A stretch of DNA of 64,000 nucleotides, from positions 310,001 through 374,000 of the forward strand of contig CP012158.1 of NCBI GenBank assembly GCA_001189275.1, read 5' to 3'. Below, piece by piece: positions 51,530-60,677 of the stretch; the first letter of the stretch is position 1, and the number at the start of each line of letters is the position of its first letter. The position numbers were made by a program, and so were the translations under genes. Under the pieces are notes generated by a model. That model saw nothing but the letters and a program-made list of their open reading frames with translations. It did no database searches and had not been told where the DNA came from. Origin of the DNA: Pyrobaculum sp. WP30. Its GTDB lineage: Archaea; Thermoproteota; Thermoprotei; Thermoproteales; Thermoproteaceae.

Positions 51530-52843
51530 ATGGTTCAGAAAATAACTAGAAGACAAATGTTGTATCTGGCGGTAGGCGGCGTGGCGGTGCTCGCCGCCGG
51601 CGGAATCATATACGCGTGGCAACAGTCGTCCTCCACGGCCACGCAGACCGCCGCCCCGTCGGCGAATCAGCCCCGGAGGCTCAGCATCTTGGCGCGGTCT
51701 GCCTACCACCAGGAGATAAACCAGGCCTTGATGGAGTACTACAACAGCAAGAGGCCGCCGGTGGAGTTCAACTACATACCCAAGGGCTATTCCGACACCT
51801 ACCAGGTGGCGGTGCTGGCCATGAGGAATAAATCCACCGACTACGACGTCATGTACCTCGACGAGCCTTGGCTCTACGAGTTCTACGTAAACGGCTGGCT
51901 GGAGCCCCTAGGCGACATGGACATGTCCGGCGTCCTCCAAAGCACTGCGGATCTAGGCAGATACAAGGGGGCAACCTATGCGATGCCCATCACCGGCAAC
52001 TTCAACTTCATGTTTTACAATAAGGAGCTTCTGGATAAAGTTGGCGAGTCGCCTCCCAAGAGCTGGGACGACGTCCTCAGAATAGCGGAGGAGGTGAACC
52101 AGAAGCTGGCGCCGAAGAGCTACGGCTGGTCCGGCAACTACCCAGATGGAGTCCTGTCGGACGTATACGCCACGGTTCTCCTGTCGCTGGGCGGCTACTT
52201 GTTCGACCCCAAGGATAGGGTGACGCCGATGTTAGACACGCCTGAGGCGGTGGAGGCGCTTAAGATCGTGCGGGACCTAGCCTCGCCCAAACGCGCCCAC
52301 CCCAAAACCACCAGCTGGTCGTCCCTTACAGAGTACAGCGACGCCATCCTCAACGGCGAGGTGGCCATGGGCGCCGTCTGGAACGGCTGGGTCAAAGACG
52401 TGGATAACCCCAGCCGCAGCAAGGTGGTGGGGCAGATATACCTAGTCCCCATGCCCGGCAAGAGGCCGGTGAGCCAAACCGGCGTGTGGTACTACACGGT
52501 GCCGGTTTACAGCAAGAACAAGGAGCTGGCGAAGGACTACATAAAGGTGGCCACCTCCTACGAGGCGCAGAAGTACGCCTACCTCAAGGCCGGCCTCCCG
52601 CCGACGCGGATAAACGTGTATGAAGACCCGGAGGTGCAGCAGAGGAGCAGGCTCGCCAAGATGTTTGCAGAACTCGCCAAGGTGGGCATGCCCGCGAGGA
52701 CAAGCCCCATATACATGAAGCTTGAGTCAGACCTCACCTCCACAGTCAACAAGGTCGTGCTGGGCCAGCTGACGCCGGAGGCCGCCGCGGCCCAGATGCA
52801 GAGGATGCTGATGGAGGAGAGCAAAAAGGCCGGGTTGCTGTAG
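51530..52843 (+). CDS. Extracellular solute-binding protein, family 1, Tat-type signal, second copy
   Basis: 437 residues, close paralogue of the protein at 46.2 kb: LSILARSAYHQEINQALMEY, YDVMYLDEPWLYEF, PITGNFNFMFYNKELLDKVG and QTGVWYYTVPVYSKNKE align throughout. The signal is ITRRQMLYLAVGGVAVLAAG, again twin-Arg, with a shorter Ser/Thr/Gln linker. ATG 51530 is chosen for the signal peptide and for the promoter spacing. It is divergent from the ATPase gene, the usual arrangement for a binding protein and its permease. Confidence 0.87.
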   Translation: MVQKITRRQMLYLAVGGVAVLAAGGIIYAWQQSSSTATQTAAPSANQPRRLSILARSAYHQEINQALMEYYNSKRPPVEFNYIPKGYSDTYQVAVLAMRNKSTDYDVMYLDEPWLYEFYVNGWLEPLGDMDMSGVLQSTADLGRYKGATYAMPITGNFNFMFYNKELLDKVGESPPKSWDDVLRIAEEVNQKLAPKSYGWSGNYPDGVLSDVYATVLLSLGGYLFDPKDRVTPMLDTPEAVEALKIVRDLASPKRAHPKTTSWSSLTEYSDAILNGEVAMGAVWNGWVKDVDNPSRSKVVGQIYLVPMPGKRPVSQTGVWYYTVPVYSKNKELAKDYIKVATSYEAQKYAYLKAGLPPTRINVYEDPEVQQRSRLAKMFAELAKVGMPARTSPIYMKLESDLTSTVNKVVLGQLTPEAAAAQMQRMLMEESKKAGLL

Positions 52844-53013
52844 CCGCCTCCACCAAACCGGTTTTTCTGTCTTTTGTCTAACGGCGGCTCTTAGTCCCAC
52901 GGTGGACTACACCTATACGTAGGTCCCGCGTGAGGCGGCGTATAGGTGGTGTAGAGGTGTCCGCGTCTTTCTTCAGACGTGGCCGTGTCGGCGGCGCGTC
53001 TGCCAGCCGGGCT

Positions 53014-53874
53014 TTACGTCTTTCTACGGCTACGCCTCGGCGTAGAGGTGGTGTGGATAGAGTCTTGTAGGGGGGATTTGTTTTGAGTTGCGTATATCGC
53101 CATGTCTAGGTAGACTTCGGCGGCGTTTTCTAAATAGTCCAGTGTCCTTACGGCGTGTATGGACTGGTGTTCTTGGCTTGTCTGTTGCATGGCGGCGAAC
53201 CGCCTGGAGGCCATGGTGGAGAGGTACTGGGCAATGGCGGCTGTCTGCCTGTTTTGATGTATCGTGTGTAGCTCCTTGGCGGCTTCCCACAGAAGGGCCC
53301 AGAGGCCCTGCGGCGGCCTCTCGGCGTAGAGCTCCCTCACGTGGTCCACGGCCCTTTCGTAGAAGCGGGCCAGCTGTATGTAGAAGGTGCATTTGGGAGT
53401 GGGGGTCTTGGTGCAGAGGCGGTTTACGGTGAGCCTGAGGACGTCTGACTCGTCGTCTGCGGCTTGGACGGTGGCTCGGGTGGCGGTGCCCTTGGCGAGG
53501 CCCTCCAGCAGGTATGTAAGCGCCGACAGCATCCGCCCCACCACCTCCTCCTTGTCCATAAACCTGTCCACATAACGAATTCTGTAGACGTCGCCCACCT
53601 TCTCCACCACGGCGCCCACCTTCCCAGCCGCCTCAACCACTGCCTCCCCGGCCGCCGCCAGCTCCAGCTCGTCCAGCCCAACAGCGTACCCAGCCACGAC
53701 GACCTGCGGAAGCCCCACGTCTGCCGTAGACCCGCGGAGAGCTGCAGGAGACACGCCCACGAAGTCGCCCTCCCAAAAGACCACAACCTCCTCAGAGACA
53801 AAGGAAGAGGCGACGCGCTTCGGCAAATAGACGAGGTAAGACCCCCTAAGCCTCACGAGCTTCCTGACCTCCAT
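53014..53874 (-). CDS. phoU: PhoU-type phosphate regulator with N-terminal AbrB domain
   Basis: 286 residues. The N-terminal about 45 residues (MEVRKLVRLRGSYLVYLPKR, VASSFVSEEVVVF) form an AbrB/MazE-like domain, as in archaeal PhoU regulators. The rest is helical with the repeated PhoU pattern (LLEGLAKGTATRATVQAADD, ADDESDVLRLTVNRL, LARFYERAVDHVRELY). It ends in a basic tail (TPRRSRRKT). A tttatag box lies about 24 nt upstream and no CATATG element is seen, so it is probably expressed constitutively. It is the best candidate regulator for the six CATATG promoters next to it, by position. Confidence 0.82.
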   Translation of the reverse strand: MEVRKLVRLRGSYLVYLPKRVASSFVSEEVVVFWEGDFVGVSPAALRGSTADVGLPQVVVAGYAVGLDELELAAAGEAVVEAAGKVGAVVEKVGDVYRIRYVDRFMDKEEVVGRMLSALTYLLEGLAKGTATRATVQAADDESDVLRLTVNRLCTKTPTPKCTFYIQLARFYERAVDHVRELYAERPPQGLWALLWEAAKELHTIHQNRQTAAIAQYLSTMASRRFAAMQQTSQEHQSIHAVRTLDYLENAAEVYLDMAIYATQNKSPLQDSIHTTSTPRRSRRKT

Positions 53875-54268
53875 GAGAAATACGGCATCTATAAATTAGT
53901 TGGTGCCAAATCACACACATGCAGACCTATACGCAAGTAATTGATATGGGATTGTCGCTTGGCGTTAAGCAGACTTGGTCAAACAGACTAAGCCGCAGAG
54001 GCTCTCGAAAATAAGCTTAATGTAACGCTTTGTTATTGGCATTCCATATATGTTTAAATCCAAGTGATGTAATGGACGACTTGGAGACGTGGAGTACTTC
54101 TCCCTTTGGGGTCTTCACGGCGAGGGCATCTTGGCTTCCGGCGCTCCGCGTCTTGCACCCCAGGTGTGGTTGTATGGCAGCGCTGTCTGCGTCTATCTCC
54201 AGGTTGGTTGGAGCCTCCTCTCTTCTTCCGCTGGTTAAAGAGTTTTATATCCGCGTGTAGGTGTTTTT
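53875..54268. other. Intergenic, no supported gene
   Basis: A tttaaatc box at 54,052-54,059 precedes ATG 54072 of a 62-codon frame, but the spacing is short and the peptide looks non-coding. The tttatat at 54,244-54,250 belongs to the next gene. Confidence 0.35.
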
Positions 54269-54640
54269 GTGAGCGTCCAACGTGGGGGGAGCATGGCTGT
54301 TGCCGTGTTTCTGGGTTTTGTCATAAACGTGATTTTGGGCTTCTTCATACCGTTTAACGAGCTGATCGGCGGCGCCGCGGCTGGCTATATAGCCGGCGGC
54401 TCGCTGGGTAGGGCGGTGCTTGCCGGGTTCCTCGCAGGAATAATCGGCGGGCTTATGCTATCAATCTTGATACTGGCTCTCCTCCCCTTCTTGATGCCGT
54501 ACTTGGCGCCTCTGCTGGGCCCATTAACCGGCCTTCTGCCCCTAGTTGCCTTGATTCCCATAGCTCTTTCTCTCAAAGGCGCCCTGCTGTCGGCAATAGG
54601 CGGAGCCATTGGAGGCGCGGTGGCGCTGTACAGGAGATGA
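54269..54640 (+). CDS. Small glycine-rich membrane protein (DUF5518-like)
   Basis: 123 residues, about four helices: VAVFLGFVINVILGFFIPF, NELIGGAAAGYIAGGSLGRA, GFLAGIIGGLMLSILILALL, and a last AIGGAIGGAVALYRR. The pattern of G-x3-G-rich helices and the NELIGG...AGYIAGG motif resembles DUF5518 archaeal membrane proteins. GTG 54269 follows gttttatat by about 23 nt. It overlaps the next gene in ATGA. Confidence 0.65.
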   Translation: MSVQRGGSMAVAVFLGFVINVILGFFIPFNELIGGAAAGYIAGGSLGRAVLAGFLAGIIGGLMLSILILALLPFLMPYLAPLLGPLTGLLPLVALIPIALSLKGALLSAIGGAIGGAVALYRR

Positions 54641-55227
54641 TTGTTGAGCTCGGGGGTTGCGTATCCTCTTTTTTGTCGGCGGCCCGGCCGCCGCTGGTCT
54701 TCTACGGGCCACCTAATCTGCTGGCTGGGCGCTTCCTCCACCTCCACGCAGGCGAGGGCTTGTCGGAATTCGGCGCCCCCACGCCGGAGGCTGTGGAGTA
54801 CTGCATAGGCGCGGGGCGGTACGCAGAGAAGCTGGATCCGCCGTATTCGCTGAAGGAGCTCCTCGCTGTACTCCCCGAGGGGCTTAGGGAAAAGGCGGAA
54901 AACAGCGTCTGTCTCCGCAGGGCCTTCTACCTCAGCCGCGTGGATCCACGCCCACTGAGGAGGGCTAAGATCTACGTGGACGACCCCTTCCTCCTCTTTG
55001 CCTTGGAGCCCTACATGCCGGCGTATGCAGTAGGCATCTCCGGCAAAAGGAGAAACGTGAAATGTGGAGCTGACCCGCCTCCCCCTCCTCAGCTGGCTGA
55101 GGCAGAGGCAAGGGTCATGACACCTGAGGAGTTTGTGGACTTCCTCTACACCAAAGACATATTCAAGCCGCTTCTCAACCCCCGGCTGCTACTTAAGTTG
55201 CTATGGCGGTTAAGAAGAGTGTTGTAG
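54637..55227 (+). CDS. Hypothetical protein
   Basis: 196 residues, soluble, starting in an ATGA overlap with the preceding membrane protein. Segments include PLVFYGPPNLLAGRFLHLHA, EAVEYCIGAGRYAEKLDPPY and a C-terminal proline run (PPPPPQLAEAEARVMTPEEF). No known motif; the beginning with FYGPP is not a Walker motif. Strong coding character and coupled position make it a real gene. Confidence 0.65.
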   Translation: MIVELGGCVSSFLSAARPPLVFYGPPNLLAGRFLHLHAGEGLSEFGAPTPEAVEYCIGAGRYAEKLDPPYSLKELLAVLPEGLREKAENSVCLRRAFYLSRVDPRPLRRAKIYVDDPFLLFALEPYMPAYAVGISGKRRNVKCGADPPPPPQLAEAEARVMTPEEFVDFLYTKDIFKPLLNPRLLLKLLWRLRRVL

Positions 55228-55595
55228 AGCTTCTGAAGTTCGCCATGGCGCTGGAGGTCGCCTTCGGCGTTGTAAGCCTCTACTGGGACCTGGCGGTCTC
55301 AGCCGCGGCGGTGTATCTCCTCACCTACCTGTTCGGGCCTATCGGAGGCGCCGTCTTCGCCGCCCTCTCAGCCGCCTACATAGCCATCGGGTACTCCACG
55401 GTCTTCTTCGCATATAGGGCAATAAAGAGGCCGGAGCTGGTGAAGCCCTCCACGGCCATACTCTGGTCAAAGGCGGCGCTTATAGCCGCCGCGGTGTCCG
55501 CCCTCTCGGCAAATCTGCCATACGCCGCCTCCAGCGCCCTCCTCGCCCTAGCCCTGTACCTATACGCAAAAGAGCTGGCAAAATCCTCCGCCTAG
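55203..55595 (+). CDS. Small membrane protein
   Basis: 130 residues with four predicted helices (LLKFAMALEVAFGVVSLYWD, AVSAAAVYLLTYLFGPIGGA, ALSAAYIAIGYSTVFFAYRA and AALIAAAVSALSANLPYAAS). It overlaps the previous gene by 25 nt, so the three genes from 54.3 kb are one unit. Family not recognised. Confidence 0.65.
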   Translation: MAVKKSVVELLKFAMALEVAFGVVSLYWDLAVSAAAVYLLTYLFGPIGGAVFAALSAAYIAIGYSTVFFAYRAIKRPELVKPSTAILWSKAALIAAAVSALSANLPYAASSALLALALYLYAKELAKSSA

Positions 55596-56690
55596 CCCCA
55601 CCGGACCCGCATCAGCCCCAAACACCACCTCGAGGCCCACGTAGCGGGAAGTGTCTAGAATCGCCTCTTGCCCGCGACGTTGCTATCGCGAACTCCTCGG
55701 ACGTCCCTCCGTCTTGATTAGGGTCAAACCGGCAAGTAACTCCATGCCAAGTTTGCGATGTGGAGACGGTTGTGTCTCTCACACTTAGGAGAGCATGACA
55801 AGACATAAAATATGTAGCCGTTGAAGCGTAAACTCAAACGATGCCGTCTGAGCGGCTCATCAGTTTCCCAGCCCTAAGGGCCCTCAGAGCGACTAACCCC
55901 CGGGCCTAGGTGATGCTGGAGGCGGCGATGCTTGTCGTGATGAAGTGCGGGACGGCCTTAACCGCGGCGCGGCAGGCCGCTTAACTTTATCATCAGTCTC
56001 CACCAACCCCGTGGATCTTCTGGCGGCTAGGTTCCTGCGGTGGAAAGCGCCGTTGCCCCGTCGGCTGGGCCCGACGGATCAATCATTTCTCAGATTCGTC
56101 GGGGCAGTACCAGATGTGGCGTTTCGACGGGGGTCGGCGTGACGTCAACCTCATCTGGGACGGGGTGTGGAGGAGTTGCGTGGCTGAGGGCGACGAGGGG
56201 AGGGAGGTGGCGGTCGTGGGTTTTAACATCGGGAGCCGCGACGGCGCGAGATCGGCCTGCACGTTTACGGCGAGGTGTTCATGAGGAGGATGTTCATAGG
56301 CGCCTTTGTGAGGCTTCCTCCTCTGGGGAGGCGGCTGAGTAAGCGCGACGGACCTGCCGACAGGGCTTGACTCGACCAAGGCACTCTCTGTCTCTAGGTA
56401 CTCCTCCTCGTCTGGCAGGTCTCCGTACCGTAGGCAACAGAGCCCAGCGGCGCCGCCGTATATGTCGCAGGTCTCTGGCTCGGGCCTAGGCCCCAGCGGC
56501 GGCGCTAGACAGCACTCCGCGCCGTCTAACCTGCGCCTCTGGGCCGATGTAGCCGACGCCGTCCTGCGGGTCTCTAGGAGGAGGGCCACGGCGGCATCGC
56601 CGCCTGGCCCGAGGAGAATCTGTCAAGAATTGGCGCAGTATCTGCAGTTCTCCAGGTGGTGGGCCTAACCAGCAACGTCTATACGGCGGC
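55596..56690. other. Decayed DNA, several broken frames
   Basis: No intact gene. Plus-strand traces include MLEAAMLVVMKCGTALTAAR (stop after 23 codons), NPVDLLAARFLRWKAP and IGLHVYGEVFMRRMFIGAFV in different frames. They look like remnants of one gene or more, which I cannot name. Confidence 0.35.
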
Positions 56691-56691
56691 T

Positions 56692-57183
56692 CTATCCATG
56701 GGCTACCCTCAGCAGAGACGCCACGAGCATGTTGACCGCGGGGCGTGGGGGGGCTCGACCGGTCTGCCGGCAAGTCTTCTGGACGGCGCCGACGTCGGCC
56801 CTGAGGCCTAGATCTGCTAGCGTCATGCCCCGCGTCGAGAGGGCCGGCTCGAGATGGGCGTAGGACGCCTGGACGACCATAAGGCCTAGTCTGAGCACCG
56901 AGTCCTCCAGTCTGCCCCAACATGACGCTGTATTTCTCCCAAGCGGTCTACATGGCGTCGGAGGGCTTGAGGCCTGCCGGGGCCGTGAAGGCAGTTGCGG
57001 TGGGGAAGGCGCATGAGGGGTCTGCGGTAAGGGCTGGAGCCCCATGGCCTTCGGCCCTTTGCGGCGTCGTGCCGACTCAAGACCTTCCTCGAATATCATG
57101 TTGAGGCCTTCGTCCAAGGCGTAGTGGAGCACGTCGGAGGAGGTGAGGGGAGGATCCCCGTTCAGCATTTCTCTCCTTAACAT
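56692..57183 (-). pseudogene. Possible decayed gene on the minus strand
   Basis: A frame starting at ATG 57183 just after a ctttattaaattt run reads MLRREMLNGDPPLTSSDVLH and YALDEGLNMIFEEG, then becomes Pro/Arg-rich as if out of frame, and later reads LEDSVLRLGLMVVQASYAHL and GMTLADLGLRADVGAVQK, which again looks coding. A frame-shifted middle with restored ends is the best explanation. Parent family unknown. Confidence 0.35.
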
Positions 57184-57611
57184 GTTAGTAAAATTTAATA
57201 AAGGAAGAAATACGGCAGTGGCGGCGTTGTGGACGTTGGGCACGTTAACTGTGTTGGCAGGTGGTTTGAGTGCTAAAGTTACTACTGTGGCACAGCCAAA
57301 GCGTTATTCTGTGCATGTTTAGCTTCCGCATATGTTGCGGCGCAATCAATAAGCGGATCCGCTGTATCTACTTGTGGCGTGTCGAGTGCCGACCTAGGAT
57401 CTGATGTCGCCTCGAAGGTTGTGTGGCAAAGGCAACTTGGAGGACGGCGGTTGAGCATGTGGCTGGGAAGGCGGGGGCTTAATGCGTTGAGGCTTGCCAG
57501 ATATGTCGGTTTCTGGGCTGAGCCGGTTGGATTTGCTATAGAACAATTTCAATCAACCAGCTCAAGCGACTATTACGCGCAACGTTTTTATAGTTGACTG
57601 GAGGTGGTCTC
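57184..57611. other. Intergenic, promoter of the coiled-coil gene
   Basis: gtttttatag (57,582-57,591) is the likely TATA box of the next gene. The last 60 bp match, with changes, the DNA upstream of the inverted copy near 63.5 kb. No gene supported. Confidence 0.4.
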
Positions 57612-58136
57612 GTGGCTGATGCCTCCAGCATTGCTTACGACGCGGTTAAGATGGCGGTTGAACACGTCTTGAGCAAAATCCGGGAGGGTAAGAAGCTATC
57701 CACCGAAGACATCCTCATCCTCTACCTCGGCACTATCGTAAGCGACTTGAAAGAAATAAGAACCGACATAGCAAGACTAGACCACAGAATCGACGAAACA
57801 AACAAGAGGATAGACCAGACAAACCAACGCATAGACGAAATCGTCAAAACACTCTCGGCAAGGATAGACCAGACAAACCAACGTATAGACGACGTGGTGA
57901 AGATCCTATCTACGCGTATAGACGAGGTTGCGAAGTCGCTTTCGGCGCGGATAGACGAGACAAACAAGCGAATAGATGAAGTTAACAAGAGGATTGACGA
58001 GACGAATAAGAGGATTGATGATTTGGCTAGGAGGGTAGATGAGTTGGCTAAGAGGATTGACGCCGTCCAGACCACCCTCCTAGAGATCCAAAAGCTACTG
58101 CTGGAACTCGTCAAAACGCGGCTATCGACTCCTTGA
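57612..58136 (+). CDS. Coiled-coil repeat protein, copy 1
   Basis: 174 residues from GTG 57612, 25 nt after gtttttatag. A helical head (ADASSIAYDAVKMAVEHVLS, KIREGKKLSTEDILILYLGT) is followed by about 110 residues of heptad-like repeats (RIDETNKRID, RIDQTNQRIDE, LSARIDE), forming one long coiled coil, and a short tail TLLEIQKLLLELVKTR. Likely a scaffold or oligomerisation protein. The inverted copy at 62.9 kb has the same head and tail but a different number and order of repeats. Confidence 0.75.
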   Translation: MADASSIAYDAVKMAVEHVLSKIREGKKLSTEDILILYLGTIVSDLKEIRTDIARLDHRIDETNKRIDQTNQRIDEIVKTLSARIDQTNQRIDDVVKILSTRIDEVAKSLSARIDETNKRIDEVNKRIDETNKRIDDLARRVDELAKRIDAVQTTLLEIQKLLLELVKTRLSTP

Positions 58137-58690
58137 GGGAATACGCGGAGTAGCTTGCCTCTCTGACCGTCTATCTCCTATATTTTGGCAACTGCGCCCC
58201 TATCTAGCCCTCATGTGGGCCACTTCCTTGTTGCATATGTATCTGTCTAGGAGGACATATTCCGGCTTGCAGGGTAGGTTTAGCTCCGCGTCGCCTACCA
58301 TCCGCCGGCTGGCGACTACGCCGTAGGTCGATAGGAAGAAGTCCGAGACGGCGATTCTCCGGCTTTCCTACACAACTGCGCAGGTAGTAGACGAGGCCCT
58401 TGGCCGCGGAGGAGCTCGGAGCCTTTCCGCCGCGTAGGTGGCGAGGTATTTCCCGTCTAATGTAAAAACCAATATCGTGTCGACTCCTCGCTCATCTTGA
58501 CATCTCTCAGATGGTTCAGCATGTGCACGTGGAAGCTTACGCCCTGGCAACAGGAAGGAGTAGACGTATAGGGCGAGTATAGAGATAAACCCAACCTACT
58601 GGATCCCCACGAAGAGGGCGTGTGTGGCGGGCGTCGCCGGGACGAAGATCCAGAACCTGTTGAGTATTCTGTTTAGAAAAAACTCAAGAA
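58137..58690 (-). pseudogene. Decayed membrane-protein gene convergent to the coiled-coil gene
   Basis: Minus-strand frames read FFLVLEFFLNRILNRFWIFV, LALYVYSFLLPGRK, VDTILVFTLDGKYLATYAAE and then, after stops, STYGVVASRRMVGDAELNLP and CNKEVAHMRAR. The last part is also present, further decayed, next to the inverted coiled-coil copy (62.66-62.86 kb), so this gene belongs to the repeated unit. Confidence 0.4.
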
Positions 58691-58855
58691 CTAGAAAAAA
58701 GAGGTACACCTTCTGCGGAGCGCGAGACCAGCCACCACAGCCAGCAACGCCACCAACACACCTATGACCGCCCAGGCAGTCGTCGTCTTCACGACATACG
58801 TCTGTGTAACCGTCGTAGCGGAGGTCTGCGTAACAGTCGCGGTGACTGGCGTCAT
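58691..58855 (-). pseudogene. C-terminal remnant of a surface protein (Thr-rich stalk and membrane anchor)
   Basis: 54 codons: MTPVTATVTQTSATTVTQTY, then AWAVIGVLVALLAVVAGLAL and RRR. This is the usual tail of archaeal surface-bound proteins. The frame is closed by TAG immediately upstream, and only traces in other frames precede it, so the body is lost. Confidence 0.45.
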
Positions 58856-59179
58856 TACCTAGGGGAAGGCTGACGCTGTCTTGGCGGGGCTTTCCTTATC
58901 GGCGTCGAATCTTCAGCATGTTGAGATACATGTCCCTTATTGCCATGCACACGGCGCTTTATGTGTCGATTTCCTTGAGGACGACGAGCGAAATCACAAC
59001 GGCTGTTCTCCGCCAGCTTTACTCTGACCTTAAATACGTAGCCGAGTTTAGAGCTTGCCGGAGGGGGGGGTTCACTGCCAGAGGCGCTTGAGCATATAGA
59101 AAACGGCGCAAAAGCCGCCGGAGGCCTCACACGTAGCTTCGTCTTCACTACCATCGTGTTTACGTTCATTCTCTACACT

Positions 59180-59501
59180 TTACATAGCTGATACATTTAA
59201 CCTCTCCGACTTCGCCACGGCTGTGGCTGGCGGCTCTGCCTTGGTGTTTGCTTTGGTGCTTCGGTGAGCTCTTGGCGTATTTACGCGCCGGCTTTTTGGC
59301 GTAGATGTCGGCGACTTCCTCTTCTCCTCCTTCATCGCCGGCGCCGTCCTCCACCTGTTGCTGGGCGTATTCACGTCATTTCTCTTCTCCTGGGCTATGT
59401 TCAGCAAGGCAAGAGACGCCGCGGCGGCGGCCGTAGCCGCACCTTCTTTGCTCGCCGTGTTGCTCCCGGGACTGATATGGACTTCGGTGTCGTCGCTTTG
59501 A
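59180..59501 (+). pseudogene. Membrane protein interrupted by an in-frame TGA
   Basis: One frame reads DTFNLSDFATAVAGGSALVF, stops at TGA 59,265, and continues in the same frame ALGVFTRRLFGVDVGDFLFS, FIAGAVLHLLLGVFTSFLFS to TGA 59,499. The hydrophobic pattern is continuous across the stop. The start is unclear. 58,856-59,179 and 59,502-59,643 show no gene. Confidence 0.4.
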
Positions 59502-59643
59502 TCACCTTGAACGACTTTTGACGTTCTTCCGCGTGGATATTCCGCCGCAGTGTTGGTTGCCGTCTGCACGCGTTGTATGGGCGCGGCGGGGGTCTAAGGC
59601 GTTGAACATCGGTAAGCCGCCTGCGTCTGGGCGCTCCGCCGGC

Positions 59644-60093
59644 TTATCCCGGCGCTGGGGCTGGCGGTCGGGCGCATTCGGAGTACTTGATGAAGGCTAG
59701 TCCGGCGTTTACCGTGAGGTACGTCAAGGGCTGTTCGATGGGGATGTAGCCCATGAAGAATACTACATGCAGGCCGTAGAGCCATAGAACCGCGGTCACC
59801 GCAACGACGACTGCTAAAGCCGCGGCGAAGCCTCTGCGGCAGCCGCCGAGCCTATACGCCGAGATCCAAGCCCCGTAGACCGCCAGCTGGATGAAAAACG
59901 CCGCGAAAGGCGCCGACAATAAGAAGAACCGCCAAGACCCGTCGACGGATTGATCCAAGCGGACCGGCGCCCCGATTGACTGCGCCTCCCTCAATATCAG
60001 TTCGGCGAGGGCCTGCCGCAACGCGGCTTCGTTCAGCAGAACATCAGCGAAGGTCCAAAGCGCCATAAACAAAGCGCTGAGAAGCCACCTCAC
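59644..60093 (-). CDS. Membrane protein of the ABC module
   Basis: 149 residues, about four helices (LLSALFMALWTFADVLL, FFLLSAPFAAFFIQLAVYGA, FAAALAVVVAVTAVLWLYGL and a last region around PLTYLTVNAGLAF). GTG 60093 overlaps the ATPase stop in GTGA, so it should be a partner of that ATPase. Family not recognised. Confidence 0.6.
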   Translation of the reverse strand: MRWLLSALFMALWTFADVLLNEAALRQALAELILREAQSIGAPVRLDQSVDGSWRFFLLSAPFAAFFIQLAVYGAWISAYRLGGCRRGFAAALAVVVAVTAVLWLYGLHVVFFMGYIPIEQPLTYLTVNAGLAFIKYSECARPPAPAPG

Positions 60094-60677
60094 GGCTTAA
60101 GCTTAAGGAAGTCTATCTGCATCGAGGTCTCCAGCGGGATCCGCGCCGTAAGGATCAAGACGGCGTTCTTCGCCCTCAGCAACAGCTCCCGGTGGACCTC
60201 AGCCGCCTTGTCGGGGGCGATGCTGACGTACGGGTCGTCCAAGACGGCGAGACCCACCTTGGGCAGGACGGCCATCGCCGCGGCTAGCTGGGCGAGGCGC
60301 CTCATGCCTTGGGACATCTTGCCCAGCGGAAGCCGGCCGGGCACCCCCACCACGTCTAGAAGATCCCGGGCCGAATCGGCGGCGCCGTAGAACGACGCCA
60401 GCGCCTCCACGTAGTCGACGGCCTTAACCCTCTCTGGCACCTCGATAGTCTCGGAGAGGTAGAATATGCGGCCCCTGGCCTTGTGAGTAGGCACTCCGTC
60501 CAACAGCACAGACCCGCCAAGGGGCCTAAGCAGAGAGGCCACGGTCTTGGCCAACGTGGTCTTGCCCACCCCGTTTGGTCCGAAAAACACAGCCGACTCC
60601 CCACCGCCCAGCCTCAAATCCAGCGGCCTAATCAACGGCTTGTCGTACCCCACCACCAGACCCCTAATCTCCAACAT
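60090..60677 (-). CDS. ABC transporter ATPase, short form
   Basis: 195 residues, a compact ABC domain. Walker A FFGPNGVGKTTLAKTVASLL, signature-like KMSQGMRRLAQLAAAMAVLP (MSQGM in place of LSGGQ), Walker B VGLAVLDDPYVSI (Asp where catalytic Glu is usual). ATG 60677 has a ctatttttatt run about 26 nt upstream, although the small gene before it overlaps. The Walker B change could slow ATP hydrolysis. Neighbouring membrane proteins suggest an exporter of the ABC-2 kind. Confidence 0.82.
   Translation of the reverse strand: MLEIRGLVVGYDKPLIRPLDLRLGGGESAVFFGPNGVGKTTLAKTVASLLRPLGGSVLLDGVPTHKARGRIFYLSETIEVPERVKAVDYVEALASFYGAADSARDLLDVVGVPGRLPLGKMSQGMRRLAQLAAAMAVLPKVGLAVLDDPYVSIAPDKAAEVHRELLLRAKNAVLILTARIPLETSMQIDFLKLKP

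Noticed and set aside
54030-54260. Small plus-strand frame with a tttaaatc box nearby
   Set aside because: Box-to-ATG spacing is about 17 nt, the peptide is Cys/Leu/Ser-rich and resembles no protein; left unannotated.
55912-55980. Possible C/D-box guide RNA (several tgatg/gatga motifs)
   Set aside because: No CTGA boxes at the needed positions; cannot be supported.
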